Positions 51,418-63,613 of a stretch of 64,000 bases of DNA are shown here, in pieces. The first letter of the stretch is position 1, and each line of letters starts with the position of its first letter. Made by a program: the position numbers and the translations under genes. Origin of the DNA: Athripsodes cinereus (taxonomy: Eukaryota; Arthropoda; Insecta; Trichoptera; Leptoceridae); assembly GCA_947579605.1 (NCBI GenBank), contig OX388316.1, forward strand, positions 10,357,290 to 10,421,289, read 5' to 3'. The notes below the pieces were generated by a model. The model ran no database searches. It was not told where the DNA came from and worked only from the letters and a program-made list of their open reading frames with translations.

Positions 51418-52488
51418 GTGTTTATTGTGTATTACGGTATGATTCGATCGATGGATAAGGTGTCGGATATCAGATGCTATGTGCGCGAATTTTCGCTTTC
51501 GTTCGGAGGCTGGACTGATGAAGGCCCCGAACGGTTCCTCAAAGAATGCGAGGAACGCTGGAAGCTTGAGTGGGAAGATGAATTGCCAAGGGAGGCTGTG
51601 TATTGCTTGCGCGGCGACGCAAAGCGGTACTGGAAGTCTCTGGGGTTTCGGTATTGTCGATGGGGTGTATTCAAAGAAATAATTTTGCGAAGGTTTGGTG
51701 TGGAAGGGCAGATAAATGCGATCTATAATGACCTGTTGACAGTGTGTCAAGGTCGGGATGAACTGGGGAGTGATTTTGTTGACTGGAAGGTCAGGATAAA
51801 CAATCGTTTAAAAGGGTATGGTCATGTATTATTTAAAGATGAAGGACTTGCCGGTAAGGGTCCAGCAATGAGCGTATGGAAGCAAATGACATCCTGGTAT
51901 AGGACGAGGATTAATGGTCGGGAGTTAGTTAATCTGGAACATTTGCAAGAGTTGGTATGGCGCCTGGACTTTCCAGAATACACTCCGGAGGGACAAGTTG
52001 TGTTAGATAATCTTCCAGATATAGCATCTGTTCGCGATGAAATTCGGTGTGATGTACCTAGCCAGGACGCTAGGGAGGTTGAGGTACCCGCAGAGGATGA
52101 GGTTTCCCTCTCGGAGGAACAGGTTGAGGATGATATGGAAGAAGACACCGAACGGGAGGCACATACACCTCCCTCTATTCACGAATGGGTAAAGTCTTTC
52201 GCGTGGGTTTTAAAATCAGTTTTGGCAATGCTGATTATCGCCGGTTGCATCGTCGAGAGCTGCATACGTTTGCTAGTATGTACAGCTATGATTTTGTTTA
52301 GATTCGTGAATAGAAAAATATCGCGTCGCCGTAGAACAGCGTTGATATTGTTCGAAAAGATAAAATATGCGTCCATCAATCGAATCAACTATGAATGTTA
52401 TGCTATCGATGATTATTATTATAATTTGTTCATCGATATGGATTCTCGATGCTTGAAGTCGAGGAGAAAATTCAATCAAGCCAGATAG
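51418..52488 (+). CDS. Gag-like protein with hydrophobic C-terminal segment
   Basis: 356 residues (other starts at 51439 and 51451). Residues 22-135 resemble retrotransposon Gag/capsid: RFLKECEERW, AVYCLRGDAKRYW, FKEIILRRFG and FVDWKVRI. An acidic stretch (about 223-245) is followed by a hydrophobic segment at about 260-297 (LKSVLAMLIIAGCIV and IRLLVCTAMILFRF), then RKISRRRR. No CCHC zinc knuckle is visible and no frameshift into a pol gene follows. Gag normally packages element RNA in particles; the hydrophobic segment suggests membrane association (inference). The ORF is open throughout, flanked by the two LTRs of one young insertion. Confidence 0.8.
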   Translation: MFIVYYGMIRSMDKVSDIRCYVREFSLSFGGWTDEGPERFLKECEERWKLEWEDELPREAVYCLRGDAKRYWKSLGFRYCRWGVFKEIILRRFGVEGQINAIYNDLLTVCQGRDELGSDFVDWKVRINNRLKGYGHVLFKDEGLAGKGPAMSVWKQMTSWYRTRINGRELVNLEHLQELVWRLDFPEYTPEGQVVLDNLPDIASVRDEIRCDVPSQDAREVEVPAEDEVSLSEEQVEDDMEEDTEREAHTPPSIHEWVKSFAWVLKSVLAMLIIAGCIVESCIRLLVCTAMILFRFVNRKISRRRRTALILFEKIKYASINRINYECYAIDDYYYNLFIDMDSRCLKSRRKFNQAR

Positions 52489-53527
52489 TCACATGTGTGT
52501 GTTAAATGGGATCAGGATTGACTTAGGCTTGTTATAGGAAAAATGTTTTTTTGTTTAAATATTTTTAAATGGTTTGAATATTTTCCGTAAAAATATCTCT
52601 GGCGCCCAGAATTAAAGTTAGAATGATGTATAGGTATAGTTTTCATGTGTAAAATGTTTTAATTACGTAGGCAGGTAGGTGCAACTTTTGTTTATGCCTA
52701 CGTGTGCATTATTTTTCTTCGTAAAATGTGTCAAATGTTACATGATAAATTTTAAATATGGAAAATAGAATTTGTTTGAAGTAACCAGCGAGTGTAACGT
52801 GTGAAGAGAACTTATGTGGATGTTAGATGTGTGGAATGTGTGAAGATAGTGTTGTTATTCTGAATATGAGAATCGTGATAGAGGAGAGAGTTGCTTTGTG
52901 TGACAGAGATGTGTGAGGGATTCTCAGTTGGGAGTTATTTGTAAGGAGAGGAGTTATTCTGCGTGTTTTGAGGAGAAAGTCTGCGTGTATGAAGAAAATT
53001 GTAATTCTGCGTGTATGAAGGAGATGTTTTGTTTATTATGGGATAAGCACAGAGGCGATGAGTGTTCCGTCCTGCTTAGTTCTCCAATGTATTTCGTCGA
53101 GTGGACAGTGAGGTCCGTGTTATTGAGTTTGTGAGGGACATGGAGGTCCGATGTTTGTGTAGAGAGACGTATGTGCAACTGAGAGAACCAGTCCCCCAGT
53201 CTGCTGTCACAAAGCATGCTTGAGGAGTGGAAATGTATGAAGAATATAATATTTGTTTTGACATTGTGAGTCACATCTACTTTGTTTTATTTTGGTCACA
53301 TACGAGATGTATGTTTGACAATGTGTTTTTGTAATTCTAATTTAGCTGGTTTTAAAAAAAAATGTAAAAAAAGAAACGCGTTCAAATGTTAATTATTTTA
53401 TTGAAATGTGTGGGCACCTACCTGCTTACTAATTGTTTTGAATTTTATGGCTAGTTTAGCTCAAGTGTTTTGTATTTGAAAATTTATTGTAGGATATGTA
53501 TTTTAAAGAATGGATAACTTTTCGACA
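52489..53527 (+). other. 3' internal region of the LTR element, no gene seen
   Basis: About 1 kb after the gag-like stop with only short chance ORFs. No similarity to polymerase, integrase or envelope motifs was recognised. Confidence 0.6.
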
Positions 53528-53544
53528 AGGAATAGGTGGCGATT
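53528..53544 (+). other. Candidate polypurine tract
   Basis: AGGAATAGGTGGCGATT immediately precedes the 3' LTR; mostly purine, imperfect. Confidence 0.5.
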
Positions 53545-55265
53545 TGATGTGCCCGGTATAGTAGGTATTGTGCCGAAAAGTTACCATTAAAAAAATAATT
53601 GTTATCTAGAAAGTGGTACTGAAATACCGAAATGAACAATGCAGTTCATAAGAATTTAGAATAACCCAACATTAAAAATATAGCTGCACTTAAAAGGTAC
53701 CTACATTAATAATGTATTGTTTACTAATCTTTGTACCTACCGGTATTCACAATTATTATCATTGTTTGTTTAAATTTGTATCTACGTAGCAACAGGGGCA
53801 ATAAAAAGAATCTCTCAACAAAAGATTAAGGCGCATTCATTATGTATCAACTTAAGGCGCATTCATTATGTATCAAATTATTTAATGAATATTTTAGAAT
53901 GTCTTCGTATTATTATTATTTAGTATCTGCTTGGTTGGATTTTTTATACCTACGCTTCGATCTATTGAGTGTCGATACCGATGATATGTTTTGAATTATG
54001 TAAACAGCTCTTTAGGTATGAATTTTAATTTTATTGTAACATACATAGTTTGAGTATTTAATTATCTACCTAAAGGATTGTATTGTGTTGCTATGTAATA
54101 GAATAAGATATGTGTTATTTGTGTTGCGGAATGGACGCTCGTTATATAATAATAAACTGTGATAATGGACACTAGAAATATTGTTTCGAAATTAATATCA
54201 GTGAAAGAGACACTATAACATATGTGAATTAATTAATAATTAAAATCAGTGCATTGGACGCTTCATAACATAATATTTATTTGTAAATATTTATTTTATT
54301 ATTTACTGCATAATTCTCGGAATCCAGACAAGAGCCCAGGTGGACTCGTAATACAATGGTACCTGCGGGAAGGCGTGTACTTGTATTTTCATTAGCCAAT
54401 CACGGCGCTGCACGTAGATGCATAGGACCAACCCCCTACCCCACTCAAGGAGCAGTAGAGAGATGTCCTTGAAAGAAGAGTTAGTCTCCTCCAGTCATCG
54501 GTAGTGAACAGTTATCATCAGCGAGTCGTAGTGAGTAGTCAGTTGTCCTTGGCAGAAGGATCGCTCCTGCCATCACTCATCATCTGACCTTCAGAGAGAC
54601 AAGTCGGTCTCTGGCCACTGGACTTCAGTTGAGTCGAGATATTCTCCTCCTGAAGTCATGACGAGCCAACTCTGCACCTGTGTAGGCTGGTAATTGCCTC
54701 CAGGAGCCTCGGACGTGGGACTTCGCCCTCCCAGCACTGCGCCAAGGGGCGCTTTCTTCAACTTGTGTTGCCTCTAAGCATTTTCATGCTAGAGGCGCCC
54801 TCATCGTGGGATCCATTACAATCATCGCAAAGTGAAATTTAATTATTTTAAAAGTGCTACGTTTTCGTTTTTATTGAAATAATCATCAAGTGTGTTTTTT
54901 TATATTGGGATAATTACATGTGCACAGACAATACGGGGTAGTGAGTAAGTCGTAGTATTGTGTTGCTATTTAAACGTGTGTTTGTAATAGTGGTAAGAAT
55001 TTTTTTTTATTTTTAATTAAATGTTTATTTGAATCTAAATTTGTCTTTTACACATTTGTCCATTTAATTACAGATAACTTGTCGTCTCTTAATTTATATA
55101 GCCTCACTGTATAATTTAATCGAGACCATTTTATTGTTTTAACTACTGGAGTGCTGTGGGTAGCCCAGTAGAGTCTCAGCCGTTGGCATTTTTGGCATAA
55201 TATTTTATTTATTTTATCCTCAACCAAAACCATTCTTTCATCATCTCTCTCACCCCCCCATATCA
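53545..55265 (+). repeat. 3' LTR
   Basis: Same length (1,721) and, as far as I compared, same sequence as 49491-51211 (constant offset 4,054). Followed by AACG, the second copy of the target duplication. Confidence 0.93.
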
Positions 55266-55269
55266 AACG

Positions 55270-58200
55270 TGTTAAATCATTGCCATCATAATGAGGAAGA
55301 TATTAAAATAATGACAACGTAAAACGAATTCTATATTCATATCAAGCCCTCCAATAAAATTAATAAACATGGATGTGGAAGAGAGCTGGCGGCTATACAG
55401 ATGAGAGATATGAAATGGAAGTGCGGGAGCAAGGAGACACATAAATTAAGACGTAATTAATTAGGAATTGAAGAAAATATCTGCTGTAGGTAAGATGGAC
55501 ATATCAATATACAATTTATGAATTTTGTGCTTTTATTCATGTAATTATATTGTATTTTACATGAGAAATGATAATTCATCCAAATTTAGTTGATTTAATG
55601 AGCCCAAATTAATTATTTGCATATTTTTGTACACAATGCCGTAGCATAAAATAATGACAGACCTAACAAAATCCAACTTGCGAATGCGTTAGAAAAATAA
55701 ATATAATTAATTTTGGACAAGAAAATTCAACAAAACTCAGGTATCTTGTTCTCCAGATGTAATACTACGTATAAAAATAATTAAAAAAATCTACATTTAG
55801 GCATCTTCGGGAGATCTGGAAAAGTTCTCTGCTACATTATAACAACTTCCGGTACTGAATGTTATCTTTCATTATAAATACAAAGGTACATTTTATTCTT
55901 TTAAATATCACATTGCTGAAGAAATATTAAATATGAAAACTATTTTTCATTTCCACGAAGAGAATGGTTCATAGTTCACATGAGCTTAATCGAGCCTTTT
56001 ATAACCAAGAATGTTCTGTACAAATTTCATATGAGAAATGGGGAAATTAAGACGAAATATAGTGTTATTTTGGAAGATTTATGAATCAAAATAACATTTG
56101 AAATATGGAATACATCAAGTTATTTTTACTTTACTCGCATTTCATATATTCTGTACTGAAAGTTTAAGGAAGTTAAATGGATTTTCACAACAACTATTGA
56201 GAGATACTATACTATACTATGAATAATGCATCGCATCAAGATAAACTACACACTACAATATTGATCAACAATAATAACAATATTGTATTGAAAGTATATG
56301 TATGAAGAGAAAATACAAATGCTCGTTAAAGGAATCTTTGCATAAATGTAAGTGCACAAGGGAATACAAAGAAACCCATGCAGCAGATAGAACATAAAGC
56401 AATGTCAGCACAGTACCACGGATGGGTACATCTTAAGGTTATACGTAGGTAGGTACATCGCAACGGGAGAATGCAGTGACATCTATGAATGATGGTAATG
56501 CATTATATGTTGTACCATCATACTCACCCACAATGTAGTATGCTAATAATAATATTAACTTGTACGGTGAGTGAAGTAGGAAGCTCGTTCATGTCAGACA
56601 ATGTTGTTAGATACATATCCAATATGCAGTACGGTAGTCACTAACTTTGCTTAACAGTAGTAGCATACACATACAAGTTCCTCTGCGGCAATATATAAAA
56701 ATGAAATGTACTTTCTTTGTAACTGAATTTAGTAAAAAGATATTCGAGTATTTTGGGATTGAAAGTAGACAAATTAAAATACATTTTTTTAAAACTATAT
56801 GTAGTTTAAATATTCTTTGGGTCAAGTTCTATAAAACTGTATTTTTTAAAACAGCCCAATCCTATGAAATTTATATGAAAAATAGGTGAAAAATTCGAAG
56901 ATGTTTCTAGGTTTCGACATGCGATGTCGTTTACAAACTTGTCGATGAGTTTGAAATCTTATTTTATTTGTAATTAATAGATATATAGTTATACAAAATA
57001 AATACCGATAAAATAGTCCAAAATAATCTAGTGAAAAAGCTGTTACTTTATGGACTCTACTAACATGAAAATAACAAATGGATATGTCCGGTTCCGAGCC
57101 GCTCTATTGTTTGGTAATACTTTTAAATACTTCAGAGAAATACTTTGATCTGAACATTGATTAAGTTTACATTTTAAATTAATTTAATCTTTATCATTAA
57201 AATAGCTTTGCAAACAATAAAAGTTTTCATTTATCATCAATGTCAAAAGAAGCATTTCGTGTAATATTAAATATATATCGTATTTTTAAAAACAAAAACA
57301 TATACCTACATTGCTACGTCGTTGTGTAAATCCTGGAGATAAGATTCAGTGAAATTATCCAATCTTATTGCTTGTATCGGCATTAATTTTATAATAGGTA
57401 CTTATTTTAAACAAATATAGAAGTACGTTAAGATTTACAGGGAAAGTGAAGGGGTAAGTGGGACCACGTTGCTTTCAGGCGCGATTCCCGGAATTTGTGA
57501 AAAGGAATAGCTGTAATAACGAAGATGAATTGGGGAGAATTATCCAAATTCATGAGATAACGAGTAAAAACTTATAAGAATTGCCACTACCATAATGTGT
57601 GACAATTAAGATAAAGTTGGTAATTGGATAAAAGTTTTCAGTATTGCAATAAAATGACGTAGCAAAGTTCCAGATGGTAGTCGTTAAGAAGAAAGAATAG
57701 GTACTCTATGTAATGAGCAAGTGCAACAAGTTGGATAATGAAAAGTATATTGCAAAGTTGCCGTTCAAAATAATATATTTAATTAAGCAATGCAGTATGA
57801 AAAATAGCTTCGATATAATAGTAATTAACATATGAGCGCATTCTTTTCAGTATTTTGTATCTTAAAGTTGAAAGAGATAAGTAATACCTAATAATACTAA
57901 TTAAAAATGTAATATTTCTATTGTTGGTAAATGATATTTAAAAGCTTAGCATACACTAAGGTTTAATATTGTATCGATTTTAGTATTTATTATGATGCAT
58001 GTAAACCCATAGTATAGGGTAATTTGGGAGAGAAATGTGTAATGTCTCAAGTACATATCTTAATTACATATCTAGTGATACATAACAATAAGAAGAAACT
58101 TGAATGCTAATTAATAACTTATTTACGAAGCTGTAGTAGGCTACAGTCACAGTGAGCCGGTCCATTTGAGGCGGTGCGGTGCTGTGCGCCAACAGAGTGG

Positions 58201-59184
58201 TATGAGGGAGGTCTAATTAGATAAAAAGCCTGCGTCACATATTGGGGTCAGGGAGGTGTAATTTCCGTTCGAGGTGAGTCATTAACACATGTGTATATGT
58301 GGATCTAATATATCTATATATTAAAATCTATATATACGATAACTGTCAACATCAAGTCTCTTAATAACAATCACGCTTCTTTAATAAAATACATCTGAAC
58401 CAAAGCTTTTACAAAAAAAGACTGGAAAAAAGAAATTATTTCACGTAATGAAATAAGAAACTCTCAAGAGAATATCAATGTTCACAAACAAGAACTGCGA
58501 AACTAACAAAAAACTTTTAATTTTAACATGATTCACCAAATACTTATAGTTTCTTAAGCTACACTGAATGTTTCAACGAAAAAAATTAAAAAATGCAGGA
58601 AAGTCAGATAGATGAGAGGATACTCGTAATATTACGAGAATATTCACATCGAACATTTTCTCATATTTTCTAAATTTAAGTAGAAGTTATAAGGTAAAAT
58701 TCCGTGCTAATAAACATTTTCGTATAAAGTATTCATTATTGGATGAAAAAACTGGAAGAAGAAATCTCAAGAGAAACACGTGCGAAAATCACGTTAAAGT
58801 TAGAAGGTTTATTAATGTTCGTTTTAATAATTTCATCAAGAAGGCTGGAGTTAATTTCGGTTAGAAGGGAATTGTAGCTTTGCCGCTAGACCTTTTATTT
58901 TCCGCCAACATTCACAACCACCTACTACACTAAAAGGAGGCGCTAATTAGCTTTATTGAATAATTAAAAAAGCAAAGCTTATAATACCTAATTAGCAGTT
59001 CTCTTACCTAATTATACACTGGGTAATAATAATTACATTAAAATTGGATCTCCAAATGTGACAATATATTAATAACATTTATTAAAAAAATCCCGATATA
59101 TTATTTTTTTATTCATTTCTCAATGGACAGTCATTGCAGCAAACAATAATAAAAAAATTGAACACAAAATATGGCTTAAAAACT
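55270..59184. other. AT-rich DNA, no gene seen
   Basis: No exon or mobile element was recognised. A GC-richer patch at about 58140-58262 contains a plus-strand donor-like GAG|GTGAGT but no supporting frame. Confidence 0.5.
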
Positions 59185-59300
59185 ACCCTTCTATCTATAT
59201 CTATACCATCACGGCATATCCCACAAGTGGGGTAGCCAGCAGACCAGCTGCATATGATAAACATGCATGCTGTCCTCTTCGTGCCAACATACAATCAAGA
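59185..59300 (-). mobile_element. LINE 3' end fragment
   Basis: Minus-strand reading SWSAGYPTCGICRDGIDIDR ends in a GATATA-rich tail. Shares GGTAGCCAGCAGACCAGCT with the fragment near 8 kb. Only the 3' end remains. Confidence 0.55.
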
Positions 59301-60400
59301 CATTCAGGATGGGTGGCAAACCTCAACGCTGAAACTCAAACCTCAAAACTACCCTTATTTTACTATAATACAAAAAAATCAAGGTAACGAATACAACAAA
59401 AAATCTGCAAAATATTGATAAATAACTAACTAATAATTCGAAAAGTTAAAAACCTAATAACGTGTAGTTAAAAATCTAATAGCAGGAGATTTTATAAAAT
59501 ATAATAAATATTTCTAATAAATTGAATTCAAGCATTGATTTCAGGCTGTTTGACTGCAAAGCAAGTTCTTTCCTTATTTAAAGAGAATCTGAAGTGATGA
59601 TATGAGTTTTCAAAACAAATATTTATTTCAACATGCAAAGTGACTACATATACAAATACCACGACAAGGTGATAATATGCAAATATTTATTATGGCGGCG
59701 ACTTAATTTAAAAGCTACTTACTATCCGTATTACATTGTTAACGCTATTCACCAAGTAGTATTCTAAAATAATTTATATAACTAAATTATAAAACAATGA
59801 CGAATCAGAAAACGGCCAGGCTAGCGTAGTAAATGAAAATGATAATAACATTCGTTAAATTGTCTATACATATTTGATAAAGATTAAGTTCGATAAACTA
59901 ATATGAAAATTTTATAATTGTCATTAACTGTTCGTGGACTTTTCAGAAATTGTAAAAATAAAGTGTAGGTACATATATGTTTTTTATTGCAAGAAACGAG
60001 AATAGCAGTAAGTTGCTTACCAGAATAAAAGTATGAAGAGGAATGTAATCGCGAAATTATTTATAATTTATTCAGATATTTTCACGATGTTCATGTAAAG
60101 TTTATATTATAAAGGATGTGGAGAGGAAATAATGTTACGTGTTTTACATCTCCTCTCTCCACTCCATTAATATGGCTTTAATTTTTAACAAGGCAGAGTA
60201 CGTGTGGAAGCTAACCACGGAAATTAGGAACAATTGCTTATCATACTATTATGATTTCGTATAAGAGCTCGTACAACTATAGAAAAAAGACGGTTTATCC
60301 TTAACCATTTTTGTATGTTAGTAGAAAATATTTTGAAGTTACAAGAGTATTTATTTATTAATCTATATACGGCACCAATGCTTTTTGAAAATTTAGTAAA

Positions 60401-61441
60401 ATACTATACTATACTACTATACTATACCCTCACGCCGTGTCCCAAGTGGGGTAGGCAGAGAGAACGGAACGCCAAACAGATCTATCTTTACACACTTCCT
60501 TCGCTTCCTCCACATTCATACAGTTCCTCATACACGCACGTCGGTTCCTCTTACTCAACACGTGGCCGTCCTTGAGAATTTGGTAAACGTGATCAAGCCA
60601 CGTGGTTCTCGGACGCCCGCGTTTCCTCACACCCTTTCTTTCAGATAAGTATATCCTCTTTGTCATTCTTTCCTCTTTCATTCGTTCCACATGACCAAAC
60701 CTTCTCAATTTATTTACACGCATTCTGTCCACAACAGTCTTCTTGCATCCGCTCATTCATCTAATATCCTCATTCTTCACTCTATCACGCAGCGTTTTAC
60801 CAACCATTCTTCTCAACGATCGCATCTCTACTGCATTTATTCCACTTTCGTCCTTCTTCAACCACGTCCATGTCTCGCTTGCATATGTAAGTGACGGTAC
60901 CAGAATGGTATTGTGCACCAGCATTTTAGCCATGTTCGACACATTGTCATTGCTGACAATGGGTCGAAGTGCACCGTTTACTCTAGCACCGGCCACTTTC
61001 CTTCTTTCAATGTCCCTATCGCATCTTCCATCCCTCGTAAACATACTTCCCAAATATACATACTCACTTACTTGCTCCAAACATTCATCACCAACTTTAA
61101 TCTCGCAAATCGTTTTTTCATTCTCTCTTTCAAAAACAAGAACTTTAGTCTTCATAACATTCATTTTCAAACCATTCAAATTGCAACTATCATACACACA
61201 CGTGACAATCTCTTGTAAGTCCCTTTCACTCTCAGCTATTAACACCAAATCATCTGCGTACATCAATGCATTCACCCGAAACCCATTCATCTCGACACCA
61301 ACATCCATCTCTTTCACAGGTCGCATACAGTAGTCGAAGAATAGGTTGAACAACCACGGAGACATGACACAACCTTGCTTCACTCCCTTGGTGAGGACAA
61401 ACCACTCCGAGAGAGTGTTATTTACCCTCACGCAAGCGGAG
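60401..61441 (-). mobile_element. 5'-truncated LINE with reverse transcriptase
   Basis: Minus-strand non-LTR element, 5'-truncated inside the polymerase and ending in a GTATA microsatellite tail right after the stop. It carries the RT motifs GVKQGCVMSPWLF and YADDLVL and the C-terminal RRFGHVERM / GRPRTTW / RRACMRN block. One in-frame stop (60757-60759) interrupts it. Clade unassigned, RTE-like in its tail. Confidence 0.9.
60430..61431 (-). pseudogene. LINE reverse transcriptase, interrupted by one stop
   Basis: Two collinear pieces in the same frame: 60757-61431 (VNNTLSEWFVLTKGVKQGC, YADDLVLIAESERD, then MVGKTLRDRVKNEDIR) and 60430-60756 (MSGCKKTVVDRMRVNKLRRF onward to WRSVLSAYPTWDTA). The break is a TGA where the sister fragment at 47.3 kb has AGA in DIRRMSGC, so a single substitution created it. 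The catalytic YADD is present. Endonuclease and the first RT motifs are absent. Confidence 0.88.
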
Positions 61442-61450
61442 ATTTAATTA

Positions 61451-61590
61451 AAATTATACCTAATTAAAACAATATTTTCCCTACTAACAAATTAACACCT
61501 CACAGTATATCTCAGTATTAGTAAAATTATACCTAATTAAAACAATATTTTCCCTACTAACAAATTAACACCTCACAGTATATCTCAGTT
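61451..61590. repeat. 73-base tandem duplication
   Basis: AAATTATACCTAATTAAAAC through TATCTCAG is repeated at 61451 and 61524. It lies between two LINE fragments in opposite orientation. Confidence 0.92.
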
Positions 61591-61636
61591 TTCAAACATG
61601 GTACTAGCAATTTTAAAAAGGAACATGTATCAATAA

Positions 61637-61885
61637 GAAGATATATTTGTCTGAGAGGAATCGTGCTCGGAGACGTGGACGTCCGAGGATTAAATGGCAA
61701 GATCATTTAAATCAAATCCTACAGGACGGTCACGTGTTGAGCACGTTGAACAGGAGAGCATGCATGAGGAATTGTATGACAGTGACGGAAGCGGAAGATG
61801 TATGCAAGGATAGAAGGAAGTGGCGCTCGATCCTTTCTGCTTACCCCGCGAGGGAAGCGGCGTGATGGTATGTATGTATGTAACA
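61637..61885 (+). mobile_element. LINE 3' fragment, divergent relative
   Basis: Plus-strand frame YICLSERNRARRRGRPRIKW, then NRRACMRNCMTVTEAEDV and WRSILSAYPAREAA with a stop, followed by GTATGTATGTATGTA. Same C-terminal block as 60430-60756 but clearly diverged; only the last 80 or so codons remain. Confidence 0.85.
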
Positions 61886-63091
61886 TGTATCAATTCATGT
61901 GCGTTATCATTATCATCTGCACACTCTATATACCTAGTTAAATAAGAAATAATATTTTACTCAAAAGTGGGTATGAAATGTCATTTTAAAAATCAAAAAC
62001 AAAAGAAAAATAAAATTCACATTCTGTCTTTCTGGTTTCAATCCTGTGGATTGGTTCGTAGCAAAATTTTGCATCTTTTTTTCAATCAGCACTGTTTTGT
62101 GTAACCGTCTTCATCTCTTCGCATGATCCGCAGCTCACATCCTCACATAGATCGACGAAGTAATTCTTGACGTGGGTGCCCTTTATGGTTTGTTCCCTTA
62201 GCCGTCCCGTCTAATATTTCTTGTAGAAGATTTTCGTGACGCGGTTTGATGTACAATTCACCTCGCGCGTCTTTCTGAGATGGTCTTGAGTAGGTGTTTT
62301 CCTCCTTCGATTTTGTTAATAACATCATCATTGTCATTTGTTTCCTTTTTTTAGGACATTAGTGTTCCATTAAAGGTAACTTTTTTATCAGTGTTCTTAG
62401 TTTCAATAGAGTTTTAACTATCACCATATTGTGGTCGCTGTCTATATCTGGGTAAGAATTAGTTAACCTATAACCTTCTTCTATCTTCTGTAGATTTCTA
62501 CACGTAAAGTTATCTTTGTAAAATATATATAGGTATATTTGTAAAATGAAATTATTAAAAAGTATTTTCGTATTAAATAAAATTTGTATGCACGAATTGT
62601 AATATAATATAAAGCGTACCTACAACAATGCATAAATCCAACAATCAAAATTATAATAATAGGCGATATAAGAAGTAGAAGTATTACGGGATTAAAGTGA
62701 AGTGTCACATGGGATTATACCAGAAGTGACCCTCGACTTGTTTTGCAGCGTTAGGACATTTCACTTGGGAATAAAATTTATAGAATCTAGAAAACACAGC
62801 ACAAGAAGCAAGACGTTCTTATTTGTGTTTGTTTAAACTACATTTATGTTTGCCTTCGTTGTTGAAGTTTACAAGTAGAAATAAAATAAATCCAGTTATG
62901 TAATCTGAAGGAAATTGATACAATATAAAACTATTTTCTCTGCCCTCCATAATTTTTTTTAGTACCTAATTTGACTTTGTATTTTAACCTAATGTATGTA
63001 TAATGATTCGTTCTGTTCAAAATAATAAGACAAATGTTTTTAGCTTTTATATCTAATTTAATTTAATTTTGTTTTGTGTTTTATTTTTAAG
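61886..63091. other. AT-rich DNA, nothing firm
   Basis: A minus-strand frame at 62143-62337 (ILDGTAKGTNHKGHPRQ) faintly recalls LINE C-termini, but not enough to call. Confidence 0.4.
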
Positions 63092-63310
63092 GTTGATATT
63101 TTCAACCGACGGTACTTGGTGGAAATTCACGTTGAATTAATTATAAATAAAACACTTGTTTATAGTATATCCACAGTGACTTTTTATTGGACGCGAGCCG
63201 GCTTTCTTATTCACTTTTCGCTAGCCTGATGAGAGCGGAAGCTCTTAAAGCCGGCTCGCGTCCAATAAAAATTCACTGTGGACATACTGTAAATAAGTGT
63301 TTTATTTTTA
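63092..63310 (+). repeat. Foldback repeat with hammerhead-like core, copy B
   Basis: Long inverted arms (63146-63204 and 63247-63306; GGACGCGAGCCGGCTTT pairs with AAAGCCGGCTCGCGTCC) enclose CGCTAGCCTGATGAGAGCGG and AAGCTCTTAAAG. CTGATGA is at 63226-63232, followed by a 4-bp stem GAGC/GCTC with GGAA loop. The outer GGTTGATATTTTCAACCGAC matches the end of copy A. Confidence 0.75.
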
Positions 63311-63613
63311 TTTTACTTTAATTTTAATGTATGTAATACATGAGAGATTTTTGCACATATGTTGTTTGCTGCTGGGTTTGCTCCTGGCATCTTGATGTAG
63401 CTCGTTTGGGCTCTTGAGAGTACTTTGATGCTCTTTGGGTTTTTACGGGTGTTTTGGGGTGTTAGCTTGTTCCATACCAACGCTGACTCAGAAAATAATC
63501 ACGCCTTTAATAGGGCGCATCATTGTTTCTAATATCGTTTTTATTGTTTACCAAATGTATTTGATGTGCCTGTTGGTGTATGTTTGATTTCAATTAATAA
63601 ATAAAATATAAAA
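63311..63613. other. Unassigned stretch before the LINE
   Basis: Somewhat GC-richer sequence (TGCTGGGTTTGCTCCTGG, CTGACTCAGAAAATAATCAC) that may be an old repeat; no ORF or match recognised. Confidence 0.35.

Larger units (their letters stand above)
49491..55265 (+). mobile_element. Non-autonomous LTR retrotransposon (gag-like ORF only)
   Basis: 5,775 bases: two 1,721-base direct repeats bounded by TG...CA (49491-51211 and 53545-55265), a 2,333-base internal region, and a 4-base target duplication AACG (49487-49490, 55266-55269). One Gag-like ORF lies internally; no protease, reverse transcriptase, RNase H or integrase was seen on either strand. LTRs appear identical wherever I compared them, implying a young insertion. 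It would depend on an autonomous partner for reverse transcription and integration (inference). Confidence 0.93.

Noticed and set aside
60743..61333. 196-codon plus-strand ORF
   Set aside because: Antisense shadow of the LINE reverse transcriptase, which has the clear motifs on the minus strand.
62143..62337. Possible LINE C-terminal relic
   Set aside because: Only a vague resemblance (ILDGTAKGTNHKGHPRQ) without supporting motifs.
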